Shown here: one piece after another, positions 9,226 through 23,927 of the stretch
How the letters are laid out: every line of letters starts with the position of its first letter
Position numbering within the stretch: position 1 is the first letter of the stretch
Assembly: GCF_014201885.1 (NCBI RefSeq)
Contig: NZ_JACHFN010000009.1
Span: forward strand, 122,501 to 151,479
Direction: 5' to 3'
Source of the DNA: Deinococcus budaensis
GTDB lineage: Bacteria; Deinococcota; Deinococci; Deinococcales; Deinococcaceae
DNA length: 28,979 nucleotides
Notes under the pieces: model-generated
The model's database searches: none
What the model saw: the letters and a program-made list of their open reading frames with translations, nothing else
What the model was told of the DNA's origin: nothing
Program-made: the position numbers and the translations under genes

Positions 9226-9397
9226 GAGCATCGCGGGCCGGGGGAGGCCCGCCTGGGGCGCGGGCCGGTCTTGCCCCCCCCCCGCGCTTTTCTGCTTTTC
9301 CTCCTTCCAGGGCGGCCCCGCTTTTGCGCCGCAGGACCGGGCAGGGCGGCCGACAGGGCAGGCTGAGGCGTTCATGTGGCTCCCCTTCACGCCGCCT

Positions 9398-9403
9398 TAC
9401 AAT
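9398..9403 (+). promoter_or_regulatory. Leaderless -10 box (TACAAT) of the permease operon
   Basis: TACAAT, close to consensus, lies six bases before the GTG at 9410. This supports GTG 9410 as the start and a leaderless transcript, and argues against the in-frame ATG at 9374, which would lie upstream of the promoter. Confidence 0.65.
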
Positions 9404-9409
9404 GGCCGG

Positions 9410-11394
<1,985 letters not shown>

Positions 11395-11395
<1 letters not shown>

Positions 11396-11478
11396 TGTCC
11401 GCCTCTTCCCGCACCGCGCCCGGCCCCGCCGCCCTGTCCTTTCCCCCTGCTCCCCCGCTGCACGCCGAGGTGTTGTAA
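11395..11478 (+). CDS. Possible 27-residue ORF between two permease genes
   Basis: A GTG whose first base is the last base of the upstream stop (TAGTG) opens 27 sense codons ending in TAA, directly followed by the ATG of the second permease. A strong GGAGGAGG sequence stands six bases before the GTG. The peptide is Ser/Ala/Pro-rich and has no recognised domain. Exact tiling between the two genes suggests a coupling ORF, but the SD could also be only a relic and the stretch simply a spacer. Confidence 0.45.
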
Positions 11479-12393
<915 letters not shown>

Positions 12394-12427
12394 TCGGGCG
12401 CGCCGGAACCTCCGCCAGGATTCGGAA

Positions 12428-12453
12428 AGGGCAGGCCGCTGCGGGTCTGCCCT
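12428..12453 (+). terminator. Possible terminator hairpin after the permease pair
   Basis: AGGGCAG (12428-12434) and CTGCCCT (12447-12453) form a seven-pair stem around a 12-base loop, 35 bases after the permease stop. No U-tract follows, so it may be a stability element instead. Confidence 0.4.
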
Positions 12454-12558
12454 GCCTGCTGTCTGGTCTGGGCCTGACGGCCCCCCGCCAGTGCCCTAAA
12501 CCTCCGCGTCAGCTTCAGTTCACCCGCCCCGGAAGCGCGCGTGCTCCTCTGGGCGGCG

Positions 12559-13905
12559 ATGTTTCGCCGCGTGGCCCTCCTGTCCTTGCTGTCTGCCTTT
12601 TCCCTCTCCTCCGGCCCCGCCCTCGCCGCCCCGGCCCCCGCCACCGTTCAGGTGCGTGCGGGGGATACCCTCTCCGGGCTGGCCCACCGCCACAGGGTGA
12701 GCGTCTCGCAGTTGCGCGCCCTCAACGGGTTGAAAGGCAACCTGATCCGCCCCGGACAGGTGCTGCGGCTGCGGGCAGCGGCGGCCAGCGTGAACAAAGC
12801 GACCGCCAAGGCTGCCGCCCCCGCCGTCTACACCGTGCGCCCCGGCGACACGCTGGGCGCCATCGCGGGACGGGCGGGGGTCAGCGTGGCGGCGCTGCGG
12901 ACCGCCAACGGCATCACGGGCAGCCTGATCCGGTCCGGCCAGCGGCTGCGGGTGCCCGCGCGCGGCAGCGTGCAGGCAAACAGGGCCGCGCCGCCCCGCC
13001 CGACCACCGAGGTGCGGCTCATCCACGGGTACGTGCAGGCCGGGCCGCGCGACACGCTGGCGTCGCTGGCCCGCACCTACCGCACCACCGCCGACCACCT
13101 CGCCAAGCTCAACGGCCTGAGCCGCGCGGGCCGCCGCCTGTACGCGGGGCAGCGGGTGCTGGTGCCCCGGCGCATCCCGGTGCCGGTTCCGCCCCGGCCC
13201 GTGAACCGGCCCCTCAGCGTCAAGCGCCTGACCCCGCTGAACGTGCCCGTGCAGGTGCTGAACGTGGACCTGCGCTGGCGGGACGTGCTGGTGGCGCCCG
13301 TGTTGCCCCGCCCCGGCCTGGGCAGCGGCGCGCGGGTCAGCACGTTGGCGCGGACCAGCGGCGCGCGGGCGGTCGTGAACGGCAGCTACTTTCATCCGCG
13401 CTCCTACGCCCCGGCGGGCGACCTGGTGATGCAGGGCCGCCTGCTGACCTGGGGCCGCATTCCCGCCGCGCTGGCGATCACGCCCGACAACCGCGCGACC
13501 ATCGCGGCGAGCACGACCCCGCTGCTGGGTCGCCCGCTGGGCACCAGCTGGCGCGGCATGGAAACCGTGATCGCCACCGGGCCGCGCATCCTGCGCGGGG
13601 GCGGCGTGGTGCGGCAGTACGCCAGCGCCTTTCGCGACCCGGCGCTGTTTGGCCGCGCGGCCCGCAGCGCGGTGGGCCTCAGGAGCAACCGCGACCTGGT
13701 GTTCGTGACCACCCACGCCCGGCTGACCACCACCGAGATGGGCAAGGTGATGGCGCGGCTGGGTGTGCGCGACGCCCTGCTGCTCGACGGGGGCAGCAGC
13801 GCGGGCCTGGCCTGGAACGGGCAGGCGGTGCTCGATAGCGTGCGCAGCGTGGCCTACGGGATCGGCGTGTTCACCGACTACCGGGGACGGCGCTACGCGC
13901 GCTGA
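12559..13905 (+). CDS. Secreted LysM protein with phosphodiester glycosidase (NAGPA-like) domain
   Basis: A 448-residue exported protein. An N-terminal signal peptide (about residues 1-24, ending in PALAA) is followed by three LysM modules at about 29-72, 89-133 and 150-203, each with the GDTL or DTL start and the closing PGQ/SGQ/AGQ turn, which bind peptidoglycan glycan. The C-terminal half (about 265-448) matches the NAGPA/exopolysaccharide phosphodiester glycosidase domain: AVVNGSYF, ATGPRIL, RSAVGLRSN and LLLDGGSSAGLAW are its hallmark segments. It is probably anchored in the cell wall, acting on a phospho-linked surface sugar. ATG 12559 was preferred to an in-frame GTG at 12541 because it gives a cleaner signal peptide. 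Confidence 0.9.
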   Translation: MFRRVALLSLLSAFSLSSGPALAAPAPATVQVRAGDTLSGLAHRHRVSVSQLRALNGLKGNLIRPGQVLRLRAAAASVNKATAKAAAPAVYTVRPGDTLGAIAGRAGVSVAALRTANGITGSLIRSGQRLRVPARGSVQANRAAPPRPTTEVRLIHGYVQAGPRDTLASLARTYRTTADHLAKLNGLSRAGRRLYAGQRVLVPRRIPVPVPPRPVNRPLSVKRLTPLNVPVQVLNVDLRWRDVLVAPVLPRPGLGSGARVSTLARTSGARAVVNGSYFHPRSYAPAGDLVMQGRLLTWGRIPAALAITPDNRATIAASTTPLLGRPLGTSWRGMETVIATGPRILRGGGVVRQYASAFRDPALFGRAARSAVGLRSNRDLVFVTTHARLTTTEMGKVMARLGVRDALLLDGGSSAGLAWNGQAVLDSVRSVAYGIGVFTDYRGRRYAR

Positions 13906-13939
13906 GGACGCGCGGGCCGGTGGACCCGCCGGGTTCCCG

Positions 13940-13945
13940 TACCAT
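13940..13945 (+). promoter_or_regulatory. Leaderless -10 box (TACCAT) before the rbfA leader ORF
   Basis: TACCAT lies six bases before the ATG at 13952, the same spacing as TACAAT at 9398 and TAGGCT at 20480. No good -35 box is seen. Confidence 0.5.
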
Positions 13946-13951
13946 GCGGGG

Positions 13952-14008
13952 ATGACCCACGCTCTGACCGCCTCCCTGACCGCTGACCTCCCGACGGTGA
14001 AGCCGTGA
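13952..14008 (+). CDS. 18-codon leader ORF coupled to rbfA
   Basis: ATG at 13952 opens the short [21 protein letters not shown], whose TGA overlaps the GTG of rbfA in the sequence GTGA (14005-14008). A TACCAT -10 box six bases upstream of the ATG suggests that the transcript starts at this ORF without a leader. rbfA itself has no convincing ribosome site, so translation of the small ORF probably delivers ribosomes to rbfA. The peptide has four Thr and three Ala and no recognised domain; it may matter only for coupling. Confidence 0.55.
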   Translation: MTHALTASLTADLPTVKP

Positions 14009-14292
14009 AGCCCGAGCAGGTGCAGGCGCAGCTCGCGCGGGTGCTGTCGGCGGCGATCTCGGAACTGCGCGACCCCCGGGTGCCTTTGATCGTGACCGTC
14101 GAGCGGGTGGCGGTCACCTCCGACTACGGGCTGGCGCGGGTGTACGTCAGCGCGATCGGGAGCGACATGAGCGAGTTGCTCGAAGCCCTCTCCCGCGCGC
14201 GCGGGCACCTTCAGCGCGAGGTGGCCGCACAGGTCAAGCTGCGCCGCACGCCCACGCTGGAGTTCTACGCGGCGGACGAGGCCCGGCTGTGA
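14005..14292 (+). CDS. rbfA: 30S ribosome-binding factor A
   Basis: Small KH-fold protein that helps mature the 16S rRNA 5' end during 30S assembly and cold adaptation. The family pattern is clear: a first helix that ends in [24 protein letters not shown], then the strand [15 protein letters not shown], and the closing [21 protein letters not shown] stretch (here [12 protein letters not shown]). At 95 residues it is at the short end, lacking the basic C-terminal tail of enterobacterial RbfA. The GTG start is shared with the stop of the leader ORF, and its own TGA is shared with the GTG of the thioesterase gene, so all three appear translationally coupled. Confidence 0.92.
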   Translation: MKPEQVQAQLARVLSAAISELRDPRVPLIVTVERVAVTSDYGLARVYVSAIGSDMSELLEALSRARGHLQREVAAQVKLRRTPTLEFYAADEARL

Positions 14293-14726
14293 CCGGACGG
14301 GCGGCGACCGGGCAGGAGGCGCCGCACGCGGGCGGGCGCGAGAGCCGCAGCGACCTGCGGGTCCGCTACGCCGAGACCGACGCGATGGGGGTGGCCCACC
14401 ACGCGAACTACCCGGTGTGGTTCGAGGTGGGCCGCAGCGACCTGATGCGCGAACTGGGCCTGCCCTACAGCGAGGTCGAGGCGCGCGGCTACTTCCTGAT
14501 GCTCTCGGGCCTGAACGTGGAGTACCGCCGCGCCGCCCGCTACGACGATGCCCTCACGCTGCTGACGCGGGTGAGCGCGCTGCGGTCACGCACCGTGACC
14601 TTCAGCTACGCCCTGCTGCGCGGCGACGAGCTGCTGGCGACCGGCGAGACCCGCCACATCGCCACCGACCGCCAGTACCGCCCGGCCCGGTTGCCAGGTG
14701 ACGTGGTGGCGCTGCTGGGGGGCTGA
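14289..14726 (+). CDS. Acyl-CoA thioesterase, YbgC/4HBT hot-dog family
   Basis: Cytosolic hot-dog-fold thioesterase that hydrolyses acyl-CoA. The signature [23 protein letters not shown] holds the catalytic Asp31 and the His/Asn pair; the later segment [28 protein letters not shown] and the closing [15 protein letters not shown] are typical of the 4-hydroxybenzoyl-CoA thioesterase/YbgC group. At 145 residues it has normal length. About 20 Gly/Arg-rich residues precede the domain. The GTG overlaps the rbfA stop (GTGA). YbgC usually sits with tol-pal genes, which are absent here, so the substrate remains open. Confidence 0.92.
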   Translation: MTGRAATGQEAPHAGGRESRSDLRVRYAETDAMGVAHHANYPVWFEVGRSDLMRELGLPYSEVEARGYFLMLSGLNVEYRRAARYDDALTLLTRVSALRSRTVTFSYALLRGDELLATGETRHIATDRQYRPARLPGDVVALLGG

Positions 14727-14738
14727 GCCACGCCCCTC

Positions 14739-15980
14739 TCAGGGCGCGAACTGCCGCAGCTGCACCCGGTACACGCCGCCCACGTCCTCGCGCCACGCCA
14801 GCACGGCGGCCCCCGAGGCGTCCACCGCCAGCGCGGGTGACCGGGCGTCGCGCCGGGCGTCCCGGTTGACCCCGCCGAGATCCTGCCAGGCCGACCCCAC
14901 CCAGCGGGCCAGCCGCACCCGGCCCACGCCGCCGCGTTCCTCGACCCAGGCGACCAGCGCGCGCCCGCCCCGGTCCAGGGCCAGCGCCGGGGCCGAGGCG
15001 GACCCCGACCCCAGCCGCCCACCCAGCGCCGCCCAGGCCCCACCCGTCCAGCGCGAGACGAAGAGGGCGTCCTCGCCGCCCGCGTCCTCCAGCCAGGCCA
15101 CCACCGGGCGCCCGGAGGCGTCCAGCGCCAGCCGGGTCGAGGCGACGTAACGGCCCGGCTGGCGGTTGAGGGATCCGCCCAACGCCGCCCAGCCGCTGCC
15201 GGTCCAGCGCCGGGCGTAGACGTTGCTGGCGAGCACGTCCCCCTGCAACCACGCGACGGTGGGCCGCCCCGAGGCGTCCAGCGCCAGGGCCGGGGTCCGG
15301 GAAAAGGCGGCGGGGTCGTTGAAGGCCGGGCCGCGCGTCCAGACCTTTGCCCCAGGGTCCCAGGTCCGCACCGTCAGGCGGCTGCCGTAGGGGGTCCGCA
15401 GCGTCTCGCCCCAGGCCAGGACCGGTTCGCCGCCGCGCGCCGCCAGCGCCCGGGTCCGGGCCGCGTAGGGCAGGTCGTCGCCCAGGTAACGCGCGCGCCA
15501 GTCGGTCCAGGCGCCCGCCTTCTCCTGCCAGGCCCGAAAGACCACGATGTCGTTGTCGCCGTAGTTCTCGTTCCAGGCCAGCACGGGCGTGCCGCGCTCG
15601 TCGAGGGCCAGGTTGAGGCTGGAGAGCGGGCGCGGGTGGTCATAGTTGAGCGCGCCGCCCAGCGCCTGCCAGCCTCCGCCGCTGCGGCGCCAGACGTTCA
15701 GCTGCCGGGCCACGAAGGTGCCGCGTCCGCTGCTGAAGGTGTCCGCGTCGGCCAGGACCGCCAGCACCAGCGCGCCGTCGGGGGCCGCCGCGAGCTGGAG
15801 TTCGCGCACGGGCCGCGCGGGACCGGAGGGCGCGGGCAGGGGGGCGGCCCCCGCGCCGAGGGAACGGGCAAGCGAGGCCGCCAGCAACGCGGCGAGCAGC
15901 CCTGCGCGGAGGGAATGTCCGGCAACGGCGCCCGCTCTGTCCCGGGGTCCGCGCGGCGCGGCGGTGTGCATTCGGCGCAT
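14739..15980 (-). CDS. Exported seven-repeat, probable beta-propeller protein
   Basis: A 413-residue protein with a long signal region (basic residues to about 24, hydrophobic core LLAALLAASLARSLGAGAA, cleavage near residue 47). The rest consists of seven repeats of about 45-55 residues with the pattern S.PALALDASGRPVVAWLE - variable loop - RRW.G..WAALGG. Blades 4-6 match each other closely, blade 3 is the most diverged and blade 7 lacks the last strand, which blade 1 could supply as in a closed propeller. A seven-bladed beta-propeller in the periplasm or on the surface is therefore likely; ligand unknown. The ATG at 15980 was chosen for its AAGGAGAA ribosome site; an upstream in-frame extension to 16112 is poor in character. 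Confidence 0.8.
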   Translation of the reverse strand: MRRMHTAAPRGPRDRAGAVAGHSLRAGLLAALLAASLARSLGAGAAPLPAPSGPARPVRELQLAAAPDGALVLAVLADADTFSSGRGTFVARQLNVWRRSGGGWQALGGALNYDHPRPLSSLNLALDERGTPVLAWNENYGDNDIVVFRAWQEKAGAWTDWRARYLGDDLPYAARTRALAARGGEPVLAWGETLRTPYGSRLTVRTWDPGAKVWTRGPAFNDPAAFSRTPALALDASGRPTVAWLQGDVLASNVYARRWTGSGWAALGGSLNRQPGRYVASTRLALDASGRPVVAWLEDAGGEDALFVSRWTGGAWAALGGRLGSGSASAPALALDRGGRALVAWVEERGGVGRVRLARWVGSAWQDLGGVNRDARRDARSPALAVDASGAAVLAWREDVGGVYRVQLRQFAP

Positions 15981-16135
15981 GGTTCTCCTTGCTGGCGGGC
16001 GGCGCCTAGCCTGCGGACGGCGGTGAGGCGCAATGCTGTTTAGAGGCGGCAGGAACGCAGCCTCATTGTGGCCCCGCGCCGCCCGCCAGGACAACGGGCC
16101 GCGCCTCCGCACACCCGGCCTGCCCCGCTGCCCGC

Positions 16136-16141
16136 TAGACT
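16136..16141 (+). promoter_or_regulatory. -10 box (TAGACT) of the Nudix gene
   Basis: TAGACT lies nine bases before the ATG at 16151. No purine-rich ribosome site of normal spacing is present, consistent with a start of transcription at or within a few bases of the codon. Confidence 0.5.
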
Positions 16142-16147
16142 GCCGGG

Positions 16148-16627
<480 letters not shown>

Positions 16628-16684
16628 CGGCCCGCCCACCCGGACTTCGCGGGCGGGGGCACGCTCTGCGGGGCGCAGAGGCCG

Positions 16685-16690
16685 TAGCCT
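16685..16690 (+). promoter_or_regulatory. -10 box (TAGCCT) of the M1 peptidase gene
   Basis: TAGCCT lies ten bases before the ATG at 16701; transcription would begin within three or four bases of the start codon. The gap GGGGGCACCC is too near to the ATG and too G-rich to judge as a ribosome site. Confidence 0.45.
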
Positions 16691-16700
16691 GGGGGCACCC

Positions 16701-18158
<1,458 letters not shown>

Positions 18159-18182
18159 AGGACCTGAGAGTAACCTTGGAGA

Positions 18183-18464
18183 GTGTCCTTACCTCTAGCT
18201 AGCCCTGAATCAGCATCGCGCTTCCATATAGTCATCCATCTTGTGAGTGGACAAAGAATGGCTCTTATGAATGCAACATGGAAATACTACTCGTTTATCA
18301 ATGAAACTTTGAAGGATGCTCCACCGAGTTATTTAGTGCTTTCCTCTCCGGAACGAGAGCTGTCTATTCCATGGAAGTCTATAGAGTTCATAGAGAAGGT
18401 AGAGGGGAAGCCACCTGTCCAAGCCTTCTACTTAGCATTGGATCTTGCTAAAAATGACGCTTGA
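18183..18464 (+). CDS. Hypothetical protein of the AT-rich pair (first gene)
   Basis: 93 residues, no signal peptide or membrane helix. The middle (about 14-26, FHIVIHLVSGQRM) and end (about 57-75, LSIPWKSIEFIEKVEG) look like strands, with an amphipathic piece NATWKYYSFINETLK between, so a small mixed alpha/beta or beta-barrel domain is likely. The start is uncertain: GTG 18183 has only GGAG too close upstream, and GTG 18243 or ATG 18258 are possible. Its last 11 bases overlap the next gene, which implies coupled translation. I do not recognise a family; it is probably a partner of the downstream membrane protein. Confidence 0.6.
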   Translation: MSLPLASPESASRFHIVIHLVSGQRMALMNATWKYYSFINETLKDAPPSYLVLSSPERELSIPWKSIEFIEKVEGKPPVQAFYLALDLAKNDA

Positions 18465-18897
18465 TAACCAGGAAACTCGCCAGCAAGACTTAGTAGTTAA
18501 CGGCACACTCATTATACCCCTACAGCGCTCTGATGATGACAGAATTGGATTGTCTCTCAGTAGATTAGAATGGAAGCGTTTAAAGAGGCTGGCAAACAAG
18601 ATCCAACCTTCTACGCAATGGTGGACCATTCTTGGATCGGGTGCTCTGGGTGTAGCGGTCCCTTGTGCCATAAATTGGTTGATATTTTTGAGAACCTCTA
18701 ATCGAGATACTTTATCATTATACGTAAACGGTCTGTGCAGTTTAGCATTCCTAATTATATCTATTGTATGCTTTTTATCGGAAAGACAGAACAAGATCAA
18801 TATATCCGACAATGCGAGGGATTTGTTAGACGAAATGAATTCTATAGAACGGTCAAAACCAGGGACCTTTCCTGTTACTCCTGAAAATCAACAGTAG
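18454..18897 (+). CDS. Hypothetical two-helix membrane protein of the AT-rich pair (second gene)
   Basis: 147 residues. About 50 polar residues, rich in Asp, Arg and Lys, lead to two hydrophobic helices (about 52-73, including GSGALGVAVPCAINWLIFL, and 85-105, including LCSLAFLIISIVCFL), followed by about 40 charged residues. Both termini would lie on the same side of the membrane, probably cytosolic given the adjacent Lys/Arg. The ATG at 18454 overlaps the end of the upstream gene. A TTG three codons earlier is also possible. Soluble small protein plus two-helix membrane protein is a layout found in some defence and toxin systems, but no sequence motif supports that here. Confidence 0.65.
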   Translation: MTLDNQETRQQDLVVNGTLIIPLQRSDDDRIGLSLSRLEWKRLKRLANKIQPSTQWWTILGSGALGVAVPCAINWLIFLRTSNRDTLSLYVNGLCSLAFLIISIVCFLSERQNKINISDNARDLLDEMNSIERSKPGTFPVTPENQQ

Positions 18898-18907
18898 TCT
18901 TTACCTT

Positions 18908-18928
18908 TTGGGTGAGTTACTCCCCCAA
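18908..18928 (+). terminator. Hairpin after the AT-rich gene pair
   Basis: TTGGG-T-GAG (18908-18916) pairs with CTC-C-CCCAA (18920-18928) across a TTA loop, with one mismatch, beginning 11 bases after the stop of the second gene. No U-tract follows. Confidence 0.45.
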
Positions 18929-19039
18929 CAAGTCAGATTCATTACCTGAGCATGCCACTACCTCGTAAAAAGCCACTCTGTCTTCTTTCCTCACCGTTCT
19001 CACTTCCTGATATCGGATGCTGATACCCGGAGGCGAGAC

Positions 19040-19357
19040 GTGGACCTCAACCTGTTCAAGGGCAACCTCGACCTGATCGTGCTGAGCGTGCTGGAACGCG
19101 GCGGCGGCTACGGCCTGGACATCACCAAGCGGGTGAACGCGCTGACGCATGGCTATTTCACCCTCAACGCGGGCAGCCTGTACCCGGCGCTGCACCGCCT
19201 GGAACGCGCCGGATTTCTGGGGGCGCAGGAGGAGACGCCCGCGCGGGGCGGGCCGCCCGTCCGCACCTACACGCTGACGGCGGCGGGCCGCGCCGAGCTG
19301 GAGCGCCGCCGCGCAAGCTACGACACCTTCGACCGGGCGCTGCGGAGCCTGTGGTGA
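19040..19357 (+). CDS. PadR-family transcriptional regulator
   Basis: 105-residue winged-helix DNA-binding protein. The start LFKGNLDLIVLSVLERGGGYGLDITKRV and the recognition region LNAGSLYPALHRLERAGFL, followed by the wing EETPARGGPPVRTYTLTAAGRAELERR, match the short (subfamily 2) PadR type that lacks the large C-terminal dimerisation domain. The GTG at 19040 is preceded by GGAGG at 19029-19033. Its stop overlaps the start of the HAAS-domain gene (GTGA), a common genetic arrangement in which PadR controls the membrane protein behind it. It probably represses its own operon in response to an envelope-related signal; the operator could not be located. Confidence 0.9.
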   Translation: MDLNLFKGNLDLIVLSVLERGGGYGLDITKRVNALTHGYFTLNAGSLYPALHRLERAGFLGAQEETPARGGPPVRTYTLTAAGRAELERRRASYDTFDRALRSLW

Positions 19358-19698
19358 GCTGCCCCGACATTCCGCCCACCGTCACGGCGTATCTGGACGG
19401 GGCGACCCGCCTGCTGCCGCTGCACGCCCGCGCGACCACCCGCCGCGAGCTGCACGCCAACCTGCACCAGACGATGCTCGACCACCTCACCGCCGGGATA
19501 CCGGAAGCGGAAGCCTGGGCCGCCGCCCTGCGCGACTTCGGCCCGCCCACCCGCACGGCGCTGGGGCTGGCGCGAACCCACACGCTGCCCCTGCTGCTGC
19601 GGGCGCTTTTGATGGCGGGGGCACTGGGCGGCGCCGCCTCAGCGCTGTGGACCCACGCGGCCCCGACTACCGCCCCGGTGCAGGAGGCCCGGCCGTGA
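19354..19698 (+). CDS. HAAS/permease-prefix domain membrane protein
   Basis: 114 residues. The first 70 (TTRRELHANLHQTMLDHL - EAEAWAAALRDFGPPTRTALGL) resemble the HAAS domain, also called permease prefix domain, a helical module repeatedly encoded next to PadR regulators. One hydrophobic helix follows (about 78-98, LLLRALLMAGALGGAASALW), then a short Thr/Ala/Pro tail. GTG 19354 overlaps the padR stop, and its own TGA overlaps the GTG of the signal peptidase gene. In related systems this domain binds the PadR protein or the associated transporter, so a role as a membrane-bound partner of the regulator is inferred. Confidence 0.75.
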   Translation: MSCPDIPPTVTAYLDGATRLLPLHARATTRRELHANLHQTMLDHLTAGIPEAEAWAAALRDFGPPTRTALGLARTHTLPLLLRALLMAGALGGAASALWTHAAPTTAPVQEARP

Positions 19699-20432
19699 AG
19701 GCCCGCCTCCTGAAGCTCTGGCGCGAGTGGGGATCGCCGGTCGTCTTCGCGCTATTGCTGACCCAGTTCGGGGCGACCGCCGTGCAGGTGGACGGCACGA
19801 GCATGCTGCCCGGCCTGCGCGACGGCGAATGGCTGGCCGTGCCGAAGGTGGAGGGCTGGGCCTACCGCGCCGGGCTGGGGGGCTACGCGCGGGGGGACGT
19901 GGTGGTCTTCAAGCCGCCGCGCGCCGCCAGCTACGAGTGGACCCACGAGTACCGGGGAGTGACCCTGCCGTGGACGTACCGCCCGTACCTCGTCAAGCGG
20001 GTGGTGGGGCTGCCCGGCGACCGGGTGACCATGCAGCGGGGCGACCTGTACGTGAACGGGCGGGCGGTGGACCAGGGCTGGACCCTCCCCTACTGGCAGG
20101 GCGCGTGCCTGGACCGGGGGAGCGCGCTGGCGAACAGTGTGGCGGCCTCGCCCACCCGCACCGGGCAGGCGGAGGTGACGGTGCCGCCCGGGCACGTCTT
20201 CGTGCTGGGGGACAACCGCAGCCCCGGCGGCAGCCTGGACAGCCGCGCCTTCGGGCCGGTCCATGTGGGCGACATCGCCGGGCGGGCGCTGGCGAGCGTG
20301 TGGCCGTTGCGGGTGCCTCAGCAGAGTGCCCCTCCCTGCGATGGGCAGAAACCTCCTGAGACCCCCGGCGGCGAAACCCACCCCAATCTCCGGCTGCTGA
20401 CGCCGCCCCCCGGGCTAGACGAGGTGCGCTAG
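19695..20432 (+). CDS. lepB: Signal peptidase I
   Basis: Membrane-anchored serine protease that removes signal peptides from exported proteins. One N-terminal helix (about 13-30) precedes the catalytic domain. The Ser-Lys dyad is Ser36 in DGTSMLPG and Lys101 in YLVKRVVGLPGDRV; the third box GDNRSPGGSLDSRAFGPV is complete. At 245 residues it has ordinary length, with a 35-residue Pro-rich tail after the domain. The GTG at 19695 is preceded by GGAGG and overlaps the previous stop. Co-operon with a PadR regulator and HAAS protein is unusual for a housekeeping signal peptidase, suggesting a second, regulated copy; whether the genome has another lepB cannot be seen here. Confidence 0.92.
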   Translation: MKARLLKLWREWGSPVVFALLLTQFGATAVQVDGTSMLPGLRDGEWLAVPKVEGWAYRAGLGGYARGDVVVFKPPRAASYEWTHEYRGVTLPWTYRPYLVKRVVGLPGDRVTMQRGDLYVNGRAVDQGWTLPYWQGACLDRGSALANSVAASPTRTGQAEVTVPPGHVFVLGDNRSPGGSLDSRAFGPVHVGDIAGRALASVWPLRVPQQSAPPCDGQKPPETPGGETHPNLRLLTPPPGLDEVR

Positions 20433-20479
20433 CAAGCCCCTTCCCCCTTTCGGCGGACGCTCCCTCTCCACCCTGACCC

Positions 20480-20485
20480 TAGGCT
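20480..20485 (+). promoter_or_regulatory. Leaderless -10 box (TAGGCT) of the kinase operon
   Basis: TAGGCT is followed by six bases and the ATG at 20492, the same spacing as at 9398, 13940 and 27217. No ribosome site is present, and no clear -35 box is visible. Confidence 0.55.
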
Positions 20486-20491
20486 GCGGGC

Positions 20492-23923
<3,432 letters not shown>

Positions 23924-23927
<4 letters not shown>

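Larger units (their letters stand above)
18160..19020. other. AT-richer island, probably acquired
   Basis: Counts on two lines give 28 of 60 (18481-18540) and 20 of 60 (18721-18780) G or C, against 50 of 60 for a typical line of the window. Codon use switches to A/T-ending codons. The island covers two overlapping genes and their flanks and lies between genes of normal composition. No transposase, integrase or tRNA is seen beside it. This suggests transfer from a lower-GC donor. Confidence 0.7.

Noticed and set aside
9374..9409. ATG 9374 as the start of the first permease
   Set aside because: It lies upstream of the TACAAT box, has no ribosome site and adds twelve residues not typical of a membrane protein start.
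18432..18812. A minus-strand frame of 126 codons in the AT-rich island
   Set aside because: It overlaps the two plus-strand genes, has no ribosome site and lacks any ordered pattern, while the plus-strand protein shows clear helices and polar ends.
18162..18950. ACCTGAG at 18162-18168 and 18944-18950 as a possible target duplication around the AT-rich island
   Set aside because: Seven bases are too few; the expectation for such a match between the two flanks is not small. No terminal inverted repeats accompany it.
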